Notes under the pieces: generated by a model
What the model was told of the DNA's origin: nothing
Database searches by the model: none
What the model saw: the letters and a program-made list of their open reading frames with translations, nothing else
Position numbers and translations under genes: made by a program
Assembly (NCBI RefSeq): GCF_040081925.1
Contig: NZ_JBEBMF010000001.1
Span: forward strand, 1,302,001-1,366,000
Source: Mesorhizobium_K quangtriensis
GTDB taxonomy: Bacteria > Pseudomonadota > Alphaproteobacteria > Rhizobiales > Rhizobiaceae
Reading direction: 5' to 3'
Length of the DNA: 64,000 nucleotides
Part shown: positions 33,595 through 41,315 of the stretch, piece after piece
How the letters are laid out: each line of letters opens with the position of its first letter
Numbering within the stretch: position 1 is the stretch's first letter

Positions 33595-34010
33595 CCCTCG
33601 GGGATCACCGCCATCGCCTGTATCTCGACCTTGGCGCGATCCTCGACCAGCGCCGTCACTTCGACAGCCGCCATAGCCGGGAAATGCTTGCCGATCACTG
33701 AGCGATAGGCTTGTCCGACGCCCTTGAGGTTGGCGAGATATTCCTGCTTAGAAGTGAAGTACCAAGTCATCGTGGTGATGTGCTCGGGTCCGCCGCCGGC
33801 CTCGGCCAGCACCGCGACGATGTTCTCGAGCGTCTGCCGGACCTGCCCGGCGAAATCATCCGTTTCCCATTGCTGCTGGCCGTTCCAGCCGACCTGTCCG
33901 CCGATGAACACCAGCCGTCCGCTGGCAGCGATGCCGTTGGAGTAGCCGATCGGCTTGGCCCAGCCTTCCGGCTGCAGGATTTCTTGCATCAACTCCTCCG
34001 TCATATTCAT
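33591..34010 (-). CDS. RidA/YjgF-like protein at the end of the tryptophan/2-aminobenzoyl-CoA operon
   Basis: 139 residues with the RidA fold: SGRLVFIGGQVGWNG, DDFAGQVRQTLENIVAVLAEAGG, ITTMTWYFTSKQEYL and a terminal VEIQAMAV. The archetypal substrate-binding arginine is methionine (HFPAMAAVEV), so it is not a standard 2-iminobutanoate deaminase. Its ATG overlaps the kynA stop by four bases. Removing the amino group after 2-aminobenzoyl-CoA reduction would require hydrolysis of an imine or enamine, which could explain its place here; that is inference. An ATG two codons later is also possible. Confidence 0.87.
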   Translation of the reverse strand: MNMTEELMQEILQPEGWAKPIGYSNGIAASGRLVFIGGQVGWNGQQQWETDDFAGQVRQTLENIVAVLAEAGGGPEHITTMTWYFTSKQEYLANLKGVGQAYRSVIGKHFPAMAAVEVTALVEDRAKVEIQAMAVIPEG

Positions 34011-34849
34011 CAGAGTTCCGTCCGGACCTTCCAGAGCTCGGGGAACAGCTCGACCTCCAGCATGCGGCGCAGATAGGACACGCCGGCGGTCCCCCCCGTG
34101 CCGCGTTTCAACCCGATGATGCGCTCCACCGTGGTGACGTGGTTGAAGCGCCAGCGTCGGAAGTAATCCTCGAAGTCGACCAGCTTCTCGGCCAGTTCGT
34201 AGAGCATCCAGTGTGTCGTGGGATCGCGGTAAACGACCTTCCAGGCTTCCAGAACCTTCGGATTCTCGCTGCGCGTCTCGCGCCACGTGGCGCGGTTCGC
34301 CTCGTCACCGATGTCGAAGCCTTTTCGGACCAGCAGGCGAAGCGCCTCGTCATAGAGGCTGGGAGCGGAGAGAATATTCTCGAGCCTTGCGGAGACCTCG
34401 GGCACGTGCTCGTGCGGCTTCAGCATGGCGAGGTTGCGATTTCCCGCGAGGAATTCGATGGCGCGGTACTGCCACGACTGGAAACCGGAGGACTGGCCGA
34501 GCGAGGCACGGAACTCGGTGTATTCGCTGGGCGTCATCGTGCGCAGCACGTCCCACGCGCCGGTGAGTTGCTCGAAGATGCGGGCCACACGCGTCAGCAT
34601 CTTGAAGGCGGGCTCCAGCCTGTCCTCGCGGATCGCCGTCATCGCGGCGCGGATCTCGTGGATGGCGAGCTTCATCCACAGTTCCGAGGTCTGGTGCTGG
34701 ATGATGAACAGCAATTCGTCATGCGCGGCAGACAAGGGCTCCTGCGCGTCGAGCACGCGTTCGAGATGCAGGTAGTCGCCATAGGACATGCGTCCCTTGA
34801 ACGACATCTGCGCGCCTTCGGCGGACGGATCGTAAGGCTTGCCGCTCAT
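34010..34849 (-). CDS. kynA: Tryptophan 2,3-dioxygenase
   Basis: 279 residues, normal length. It opens the indole ring of L-tryptophan to N-formylkynurenine using haem and O2. The substrate-side histidine lies in ELLFIIQHQTSELWMKL (His52) and the proximal haem ligand in RRWRFNHVTTVERIIG (His237), followed by GLKRGTGGTAGVSYLRRML. It is coupled to kynU (four-base overlap), so anthranilate is the product. The expected formamidase is not between them; a KynB-related protein is encoded at 51761-52552. Confidence 0.97.
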   Translation of the reverse strand: MSGKPYDPSAEGAQMSFKGRMSYGDYLHLERVLDAQEPLSAAHDELLFIIQHQTSELWMKLAIHEIRAAMTAIREDRLEPAFKMLTRVARIFEQLTGAWDVLRTMTPSEYTEFRASLGQSSGFQSWQYRAIEFLAGNRNLAMLKPHEHVPEVSARLENILSAPSLYDEALRLLVRKGFDIGDEANRATWRETRSENPKVLEAWKVVYRDPTTHWMLYELAEKLVDFEDYFRRWRFNHVTTVERIIGLKRGTGGTAGVSYLRRMLEVELFPELWKVRTEL

Positions 34850-36039
34850 GTCACTGCCGCCTTGCGGTGATAGTCCGGCTTGTCCCAGAGCCTATCCTTC
34901 ATGATCGCTTCGAGAATCGCGGCGGCGCCGAGCACTTCCTTCTCGCCGATATAGAGCGGCGTGAAGCCGAAGCGGATAGCGTCCGGCGCGCGGAAATCGC
35001 CGATGACCCCGCGCGCGATCAGCGCCTGCATGATCGCGTAGCCGGCCGGGTGCCGGAAGGACACCTGGCTGCCGCGCTGATGGCCGTGACGGGTGGTGGC
35101 GAGCGTCAGCTCCGGGCAGCGCCCTTCCACCTCGCGGATGAAGAGGTCGCAAAGCCCGATGGAGGCCGCGCGTACGTCGTGCATCGACACGCCGTCCCAA
35201 GCGTCGAGCGCGGCGTCGAGGACGGTAAGCGCGATGACAGGCGGGGTGCCGACGCGCATGCGATCGATGCCGTGGCCGGCGCGGTAGTCGAGGTCGAAGG
35301 CGAAGGGCGCCTCGTGGCCGAGCCAGCCGGACAGGGCAGGGCGCGCCATCTCCGCGTGCTTGGGCGCGACGTAGATGAAGGCCGGCGCGCCGGGGCCGCC
35401 ATTGAGATATTTGTAGGTGCAGCCAACAGCGAAATCCGCGCCTGCGCCGAAGACATCGACCGGAATCGCTCCGGCCGAATGCGCGAGGTCCCAGACCGTG
35501 AGCGCGCCAGCCGCATGCGCCTTGGCAGTTAGCGCCTTCATGTCGTGCAGGCGGCCGGTACGATAGTCGACCTCGGTCAGCATCACGACCGCGACGGTCT
35601 CATCTATCGCGGCCTCGACGTCTTCCGGCTCGACGACCTTGAGATCTAGCCCGCGACCGAGCGAGCCGATCAGCCCCTGTGCCATATAAAGGTCGGAGGG
35701 GAAGTTTCCGCTGTCGGAGAGTACGACCTTTCGGCCGGGGTTGAGGTCGAGCGCCGAGGCAAGCGCCTGGTAGACCTTGATCGAAAGCGTATCGCCCATG
35801 ACGACGGTGCCTTCCGGCGCGCCGATGAGCTTGCCTATACGATCGCCGATACGGCGCGGTTGCGCCATCCAGCCCGCGACGTTCCAGCCCTTGATGAGGT
35901 GCTTGCCCCATTCGTTCGCCAGCATGTCGGCCACGCGCTGTTTCGCTACGACCGGCAGAGGGCCGAGCGAATTGCCGTCGAGATAAATGAGCCCCTCGGG
36001 GATATCGAATAGCGCGCGGGTGCGGGCGAAGTCGCTCAT
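34846..36039 (-). CDS. kynU: Kynureninase
   Basis: 397 residues, a PLP enzyme that cleaves kynurenine to anthranilate and alanine. The Schiff-base lysine is in FAVGCTYKYLNGGPGAPAF (about Lys210). IYLDGNSLGPLP near the N-terminus and LTVWDLAHSAGAIPVDV with the PLP-pairing aspartate are family hallmarks. The ATG at 36039 overlaps the ligase stop by four bases and gives the standard N-terminus; a longer open frame upstream belongs to the ligase's shadow. Confidence 0.96.
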   Translation of the reverse strand: MSDFARTRALFDIPEGLIYLDGNSLGPLPVVAKQRVADMLANEWGKHLIKGWNVAGWMAQPRRIGDRIGKLIGAPEGTVVMGDTLSIKVYQALASALDLNPGRKVVLSDSGNFPSDLYMAQGLIGSLGRGLDLKVVEPEDVEAAIDETVAVVMLTEVDYRTGRLHDMKALTAKAHAAGALTVWDLAHSAGAIPVDVFGAGADFAVGCTYKYLNGGPGAPAFIYVAPKHAEMARPALSGWLGHEAPFAFDLDYRAGHGIDRMRVGTPPVIALTVLDAALDAWDGVSMHDVRAASIGLCDLFIREVEGRCPELTLATTRHGHQRGSQVSFRHPAGYAIMQALIARGVIGDFRAPDAIRFGFTPLYIGEKEVLGAAAILEAIMKDRLWDKPDYHRKAAVT

Positions 36040-37655
36040 CTTTCCTCTCGCAGCCTGAACCGCTGGATCTTGCCGGTCTGCGTCTTGGGCAGCACGTCCA
36101 CGAACTTCACCGAGCGCGGATATTTGTAGGGCGCGATCACGGCCTTGACGTGATCCTGCAGGATCTTCAGCACCAGATCGTCGCCTTCGACGCCCTCGAC
36201 CAGCACGACATGTGCCTCGACGATCTGCCCGCGATCCGTGTCGGGCACGCCGATCACGGCGCATTCGCGGACGTGCGCATGGGCGAGGAGCGCCGCCTCC
36301 ACTTCCGGGCCGGCGATGTTGTAGCCGGACGAGATGATCATGTCGTCGGAGCGCGCAGCGAAGTGGAAGACGCCGTCTTCGTCCTGCACGAACGAATCGC
36401 CCGTGAGGTTCCAGCCGTCGCGGACATATTTCGCCTGCCTGTCATCGGCCATGTAGCGACAGCCGGTCGGCCCGCGCACGGCAAGCCGCCCGACAGTGCC
36501 GCGCGGCAGTTCGTTCATGTTCTCGTCGACGATCCTGGCTTCGTAGCCTGTGACGGGCTTGCCGGTCTGGCCGGGGGCCATGTCGGAGAGGCGGTTGGAG
36601 ATGAAGATGTGCAGCATTTCGGTCGCGCCGATGCCGTCGAGGATCGGCTTGCCGGTCTTGCGCGTCCAGTCTTCATAAACCGGAGCCGGCAGGGTTTCGC
36701 CAGCCGAAACCGCGATGCGCAGCGAGGACAGGTCCGCACCCTTGTCCATCGCCGCCAGCATGGCGCGGTAGGCGGTCGGCGCTGTGAAGCTTATCGTCGC
36801 CTTGTACGTCTCGATGATCTCGACCATGTTGGGCGGGGTGGCGCTTTCGAGCAGCGTCGCCGCCGCGCCGAAGCGGAGCGGGAAGATCGCAAGGCCGCCG
36901 AGGCCGAAGGTGAAGGCAAGCGGCGGCGAGCCGACGAACACGTCGTCGGACGTGACGCCGAGCACTTCCTTCGCATAGCCATCGGCGATGATGAGCAGGT
37001 CGCGGTGAAAGTGCATCGTCGCCTTGGGCACGCCAGTCGTGCCCGAAGTGAAGCCGAGCAGCGCGACGTCGTCGCGGCCGGTCTGCACGGGTTCGAAGCG
37101 GACGGACTTGCTGAGCGCCGCGCGGTCAAGTTCCGCGTCGTGGTTGGCCGTGCCGTCGAAGCCGATGACCTGCTTGAGGAAGCGGCTGTCCTTGGCGCAG
37201 GCGACCATCTCGTCCATCAGCCGCGTGTCGCAGAGCGCCAGCGCGATCTCGGCCTTGTCCACGATCTGCGACAGTTCGCCTGCGCGCAGCATGGGCATGG
37301 TGTTGACCACGACCGCGCCGGCCTTGGTCGCCGCCAGCCAGCAGGCGACCATGGCGGGGTTGTTGGCCGAGCGGATCAGCACGCGGTTGCCGGGCTTGAC
37401 GCCGTAGTTCTCGACCAGCGCATGCGCCAGCCGGTTCGTCCAGTCCGACAACTCCTTGTAGGTGCGCTGCCGGCCATTGCCGATCAGCGCGGTGTTGTCG
37501 CCGAAGCCCTTGTCGACCATGCGGTCGGTGAGTTCCACCGCCGCATTCAGCCGTTCCGGATAGTCGAAGCCGTCGAGCAGGAAATCCGGCCACTGGTCCT
37601 CGGGCGGCAGGTTGTCCCGCGTGAACGTGTCCGTATGTGCAGACGGCCCGAGCAT
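36036..37655 (-). CDS. 2-aminobenzoate (benzoate)-CoA ligase family protein
   Basis: 539 residues of the AMP-forming acyl/aryl-CoA synthetase family: P-loop-like LGFTSGTTGVPKATMHFH, the DGIGATEMLHIF region, GWNLTGDSFVQDEDG and the C-terminal lysine in PKTQTGKIQRFRL. The sequence is closest to the benzoate-CoA ligase group by my reading. The direct neighbours KynU (makes anthranilate) and 2-aminobenzoyl-CoA monooxygenase/reductase (uses its CoA ester) indicate anthranilate as the substrate. It is followed immediately by kynU (ATGA). Confidence 0.9.
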   Translation of the reverse strand: MLGPSAHTDTFTRDNLPPEDQWPDFLLDGFDYPERLNAAVELTDRMVDKGFGDNTALIGNGRQRTYKELSDWTNRLAHALVENYGVKPGNRVLIRSANNPAMVACWLAATKAGAVVVNTMPMLRAGELSQIVDKAEIALALCDTRLMDEMVACAKDSRFLKQVIGFDGTANHDAELDRAALSKSVRFEPVQTGRDDVALLGFTSGTTGVPKATMHFHRDLLIIADGYAKEVLGVTSDDVFVGSPPLAFTFGLGGLAIFPLRFGAAATLLESATPPNMVEIIETYKATISFTAPTAYRAMLAAMDKGADLSSLRIAVSAGETLPAPVYEDWTRKTGKPILDGIGATEMLHIFISNRLSDMAPGQTGKPVTGYEARIVDENMNELPRGTVGRLAVRGPTGCRYMADDRQAKYVRDGWNLTGDSFVQDEDGVFHFAARSDDMIISSGYNIAGPEVEAALLAHAHVRECAVIGVPDTDRGQIVEAHVVLVEGVEGDDLVLKILQDHVKAVIAPYKYPRSVKFVDVLPKTQTGKIQRFRLREER

Positions 37656-38108
37656 CTATGCGTTCGCTTCTTCCGGCAGGAAATCCACGTCGTGGTCGGC
37701 CGAAAGCTGGATGATTGTGGGGATATCGCTCTTGTCGTGCAATTGCTCGAAAAGTTCCTTCAGCCGGCCTGCCGGCGACACCCAGAACAGCGCCCGGCAC
37801 GGCTTGTCGGACTTGTTGAAGTAGCCATGCGGGATGCCCTTCGGCATGCGAACGAGGTCGCCTGCATTCGCGGTCGACCACACGCCGTCGAGCTTCAGTT
37901 CGAGCTGGCCTTCCTGCACGAGGATGAACTCGTCCTGGTCTGGATGGATGTGGACGGGCACGAACTGACCCGGATCGCTGTTCGTCTCGAAGGCGAAAGC
38001 GCTATCGCACACAGCCTTCGGATAATAGATCTGGCCGAGAATGTTCCACTTGATGCCGTCGAAGCCGGTGCCGTTGGCGGTGATGCCTTTCGCGAGTTCC
38101 TTTGTCAT
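37656..38108 (-). CDS. Cupin-domain protein of the 2-aminobenzoyl-CoA operon
   Basis: 150 residues, cytoplasmic, one cupin barrel. The metal-binding motif is PVHIHPDQDEFILVQEGQLELKLDG and the second motif DLVRMPKGIPHGYFNKS, so the His/His/Glu/His set is complete. Cupins of this size can be dioxygenases, isomerases or hydrolases. It directly abuts the ligase gene, within the operon, so it may act on a ring intermediate, for example in opening the reduced ring. 3-Hydroxyanthranilate dioxygenase activity is not supported by the sequence. Confidence 0.82.
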   Translation of the reverse strand: MTKELAKGITANGTGFDGIKWNILGQIYYPKAVCDSAFAFETNSDPGQFVPVHIHPDQDEFILVQEGQLELKLDGVWSTANAGDLVRMPKGIPHGYFNKSDKPCRALFWVSPAGRLKELFEQLHDKSDIPTIIQLSADHDVDFLPEEANA

Positions 38109-38135
38109 GCGCAGTCCCTTTTCCCTCTGGTGTTG

Positions 38136-39290
38136 TTATTTGCTGACGTCTGCGAGTACCTGTCTTGCGATAACCACCTTCTGCACGTCGGACGCACCTT
38201 CGTAGATGCGTAGCGCGCGAATTTCGCGGTAGAGGCTTTCTACGATATGGCCCTTGCGTACGCCGTCGCCGCCGTGAAGCTGCACCGCCTTGTCGATCAC
38301 CTCCTGCGCGCTGTCGGTGGCGAAAAGCTTGGCCATAGCGGCCTCGCGCGTGACGCGCGCGGCGCCTGAATCCTTCGTCCACGCAGCGCGATAGACGAGC
38401 AGCGCGGCGGCATCAATGTCGAGCGCCATATCGGCGAGGTGGCCCTGCACCATCTGCAGCTCGGCGAGCGGCGCGCCGAAGAGTTTGCGTTCGGCCACGC
38501 GCTTCAGGCTCTCGTCGAGCGCACGCCGCGCGAAACCAAGTGCGGCCGCGCCGACCGTCGAGCGAAACACATCGAGCACCGACATCGCGATCTTGAAGCC
38601 TTCGCCGGGCTTGCCGATCATGGCAGAGGAGGGAACGCGCACGCACTCGAAGGACAGCCGCGCCAGCGGATGCGGAGCGATCACTTCCAACCGCTCGGCA
38701 ACCGTCAGCCCCTTGGTGTCGGCAGGCACGAGGAAGGCCGAGATGCCTTTTGCGCCGGGCGCTTCGCCCGTGCGGGCGAAGACAACATAGAGGTCGGCGA
38801 TGCCGCCGTTGGAAATCCAAGTCTTTTCGCCATCGAGAACGTAAAGGTCGCCATCCTTCGTCGCGGCCATGTCCATGTTGGCGACGTCGGAACCGGAGCG
38901 CGGCTCAGAGAGCGCGAAGGCCGAGATCGCCTTGCCGGCGCGTGTCTTCGCCAGCCACTCTTTCTGCGTGTCGGTGCCGAACAGGCTGATCGCGCCGGTG
39001 CCGAGCCCCTGCATGGCGAAGGCAAAGTCTGCGAGCCCGTCGTGCCGCGCCAGCGTCTCGCGCGTGATGCAGAGCACGCGCACGTCGAGTGGCGCGGGGT
39101 TGGCGGTGTCGATGGTCGTCGGTTTCAGCCAGCCGTCACGGCCAAGCATGGCGACGAGTTCGCGACAGGCGGCGTCCACGTCATGATGATCGACAGGCAG
39201 GTTCGCCGCGCACCACGCGTCGAGTTTTTCGGCCCACTCGCGATGGCGCGGCTCGAAGAACGGCCAGTCGAGGAAGGAGCGGTCAGGCAT
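38136..39290 (-). CDS. Acyl-CoA dehydrogenase family protein
   Basis: 384 residues with FAD contacts AISAFALSEPRSGSDVANMD and YVLDGEKTWISNGGIADLYVV, the QLHGGDGVRKGHIVESLYREIRALRIYEGASDVQ C-terminal signature, and the catalytic glutamate in IYEG. In the 2-aminobenzoyl-CoA route such enzymes act in the beta-oxidation-like phase. The ATG at 39290 shares one base with the enoyl-CoA hydratase stop; the longer frame upstream is not used. Confidence 0.93.
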   Translation of the reverse strand: MPDRSFLDWPFFEPRHREWAEKLDAWCAANLPVDHHDVDAACRELVAMLGRDGWLKPTTIDTANPAPLDVRVLCITRETLARHDGLADFAFAMQGLGTGAISLFGTDTQKEWLAKTRAGKAISAFALSEPRSGSDVANMDMAATKDGDLYVLDGEKTWISNGGIADLYVVFARTGEAPGAKGISAFLVPADTKGLTVAERLEVIAPHPLARLSFECVRVPSSAMIGKPGEGFKIAMSVLDVFRSTVGAAALGFARRALDESLKRVAERKLFGAPLAELQMVQGHLADMALDIDAAALLVYRAAWTKDSGAARVTREAAMAKLFATDSAQEVIDKAVQLHGGDGVRKGHIVESLYREIRALRIYEGASDVQKVVIARQVLADVSK

Positions 39291-40102
39291 CAATCTCCCT
39301 CGAAAACCGGCTTCTGCTTCGCCACGAAGGCGGTGTAGGCGCGCTCGAAGTCCCTGGTCTGCATGCAAATCGCCTGCGCCTGGGCCTCTGCCTCGATGGC
39401 CTGGTCAAGCCCCATCGACCATTCCTGGTTGAGCTGGGTCTTGGTGATGCCGTGCGCGAAGGTGGGACCGGAAACGATGCGCGCGGCCATCTCCATGGCG
39501 TCGGCTTCCAGCGCTTCGGCGTCCACGAGCCGGTTGTAAAAACCCCATCGTTCGCCCTCCGCCGCGCTCATGCTGCGGCCGGTGTAGAGCAGTTCGGCGG
39601 CGCGGCCTTGGCCGATGATGCGCGGCAGGATTGCGCAGGCGCCCATGTCGCAGCCGGCCAGCCCGACCTTGGTGAACAGGAAGGCGGTCTTGGCCTCCGG
39701 CGTGGCGATGCGGATGTCGGAAGACATCGCGATGATCGCGCCGGCGCCGACGGCCACGCCGTCCACCGCCGAGATGATAGGCTTGCCGCAGTTCAGCATT
39801 GCCTTGACGAAATCGCCCGTCATGCGCGTGAAGGCCAAGAGTTCCTTCATGTTCATGCGGACCAGCGGCCCGATGATGTCGTGAACGTCGCCGCCCGAGC
39901 AGAAATTGCCGCAGTTAGGCAGGAAGACCACGGCGTCGATATCGTCGGCATAGACGAGCGCGCGGAACGTATCGCGCAGTTCGGCGTAGGACTCGCAGGT
40001 GAGCGGGTTTTTGCGCTCTGGACGGTTGAGGCGGATTTTCGCAATCCGTCCTTCGGCTTCCCATAGGAAGTGCTTCGGCTTCAGTGCAGCCATAGCGGTC
40101 AT
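39290..40102 (-). CDS. Enoyl-CoA hydratase/isomerase family protein
   Basis: 270 residues of the crotonase fold. The oxyanion-hole segments are GNFCSGGDVHDIIG and VDGVAVGAGAIIAMSSDI. At the second catalytic region the sequence is KVGLAGCDMGACAILPRIIG, without the usual glutamate-bearing GGTQ-type motif, so the reaction may differ from simple hydration (possible ring hydrolysis or isomerisation). A GGGAGGGG Shine-Dalgarno precedes the ATG, which overlaps the MarR stop by four bases. Confidence 0.9.
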   Translation of the reverse strand: MTAMAALKPKHFLWEAEGRIAKIRLNRPERKNPLTCESYAELRDTFRALVYADDIDAVVFLPNCGNFCSGGDVHDIIGPLVRMNMKELLAFTRMTGDFVKAMLNCGKPIISAVDGVAVGAGAIIAMSSDIRIATPEAKTAFLFTKVGLAGCDMGACAILPRIIGQGRAAELLYTGRSMSAAEGERWGFYNRLVDAEALEADAMEMAARIVSGPTFAHGITKTQLNQEWSMGLDQAIEAEAQAQAICMQTRDFERAYTAFVAKQKPVFEGD

Positions 40103-40569
40103 TCGTGCCCCTCCCAACTGCTGCTGAACGACTTCAGCATGGCGGCGAGCCGCTTCGTGTCCTCGTCGCCGACGCCAGCAAGCAATTCGCCGATCCAGCC
40201 TTCGTGCGCGGCCGCCATCGCCTCGAACTGCGCGCGGCCGGCCTCCGTCAGCGTCACCATCGAGGTGCGGCGGTCGCCGTTGCGGCGCGCTCGCTCCACC
40301 AGCCCTTCGGAGACGAGACGATCGACGATGCCGGTAACGTTGCCGTTGGAGACCAGAAGAAAACTGGAGAGACCGCTCATCAGCATGCCGTCCGGGGTAC
40401 GGTAGAGCGCGGCCATCACGTCGAAGCGCGGCAGGGTCGTGTCGAACTCCTGGCGCAGACGTTCGCGCAGTTCGGCCTCGATGGTGCGCGCGGCGCGCAG
40501 CATCCTGATCCAAAGCCGCAGCCGCTCCTTGTTGTCGTGGGAGATATCGGACAGCGGCGCACTTACCAT
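40099..40569 (-). CDS. MarR family transcriptional regulator
   Basis: 156 residues, winged-helix: the recognition region is LLVSNGNVTGIVDRLVSEGLVERAR, with the wing NGDRRTSMVTLTEAGRAQF. It is embedded as the third gene of the operon and so probably autoregulates it, with a CoA-thioester or aromatic acid as likely effector, as in other aromatic-CoA MarR regulators. The start at 40569 overlaps the SDR stop by seven bases. A candidate operator lies upstream of the first gene near 43661-43693. Confidence 0.92.
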   Translation of the reverse strand: MVSAPLSDISHDNKERLRLWIRMLRAARTIEAELRERLRQEFDTTLPRFDVMAALYRTPDGMLMSGLSSFLLVSNGNVTGIVDRLVSEGLVERARRNGDRRTSMVTLTEAGRAQFEAMAAAHEGWIGELLAGVGDEDTKRLAAMLKSFSSSWEGHE

Positions 40570-41315
40570 GTCTCGCCACCCGAGATGGAGATCGCCTGAC
40601 CGGTGATCGAGCGCGCATTGTCTCCGCAAAGCCAAAGCACGGCGTCGGCGATTTCGTCCGGTTGTATGAAGCGGTTCTGAGGATTGGTGGCGGCAAGCGT
40701 TGCGCGCGTCTCTTCGACCGAACGGCCGGTCTTGCGCACGATATTCTCGACTGAGCGCTCCAGCATGTCCGTCTCGACGAAACCGGGGCAGACGGCATTT
40801 ACAGTAACGCCTGTCTTGGCCAGCTCGGCCGCAAGCGCGCGCATCAGCCCAACCACACCATGCTTGGCCGCGACATAGGGCGCGACATAGCCGTAGCCCT
40901 TGAGGCCGGCAGTGGACGCAACGAAGATGATACGGCCCGCCTTGCGCGCGGCCATGGCCACCAGCGCAGGCTTCACGGTCAGAAACGCGCCGGTAAGGTT
41001 GACGTCGAGAGTCGCTTTCCAGTCGTCCAGCGAGACCTTGTGGGCCGGCGCGCTCTCGGCGCTGCCGGCATTGGCGACGATGATATCGAACGGCCCGCGC
41101 GCAGCCTCGGCCTGTTCGTAGAGTGCCAGCATAGACTGCTCATCGGTCACGTCGGCCGTGACGGCATGAATGCGGGTATTCTCCGCCCCAACCCGTTCGA
41201 GCGCATCCAGCCGCCGGCCGCAGATCGTCACGCTGATGCCGGCTTCGGCCAGCGCTAGTGCGATTGCGCGCCCCACGCCTGAGCCGCCGCCGGTGACGAG
41301 GGCGTGGCGGCTCAT
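40563..41315 (-). CDS. Short-chain dehydrogenase/reductase
   Basis: 250 residues with the Rossmann motif VTGGGSGVGRAIALALAEAG, NAG in IIVANAGSAE, and the catalytic pair in YVAPYVAAKHGVVGL (YxxxK). The C-terminus QAISISGGETW is typical of the classical group. It probably oxidises or reduces a ring-derived 3-hydroxyacyl-CoA in the 2-aminobenzoyl-CoA route. It is coupled to the monooxygenase/reductase gene by a four-base overlap. Confidence 0.93.
   Translation of the reverse strand: MSRHALVTGGGSGVGRAIALALAEAGISVTICGRRLDALERVGAENTRIHAVTADVTDEQSMLALYEQAEAARGPFDIIVANAGSAESAPAHKVSLDDWKATLDVNLTGAFLTVKPALVAMAARKAGRIIFVASTAGLKGYGYVAPYVAAKHGVVGLMRALAAELAKTGVTVNAVCPGFVETDMLERSVENIVRKTGRSVEETRATLAATNPQNRFIQPDEIADAVLWLCGDNARSITGQAISISGGETW

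Noticed and set aside
37656..38108. 3-Hydroxyanthranilate 3,4-dioxygenase
   Set aside because: The cupin lacks the family pattern I would expect, and no 3-hydroxylating kynurenine monooxygenase or downstream muconate genes are present.
36150..38213. A 687-codon open frame on the plus strand
   Set aside because: It lies opposite the ligase and cupin genes. Its translation is rich in R, H, V and G with no recognisable motif, as expected from the antisense of GC-rich coding DNA.
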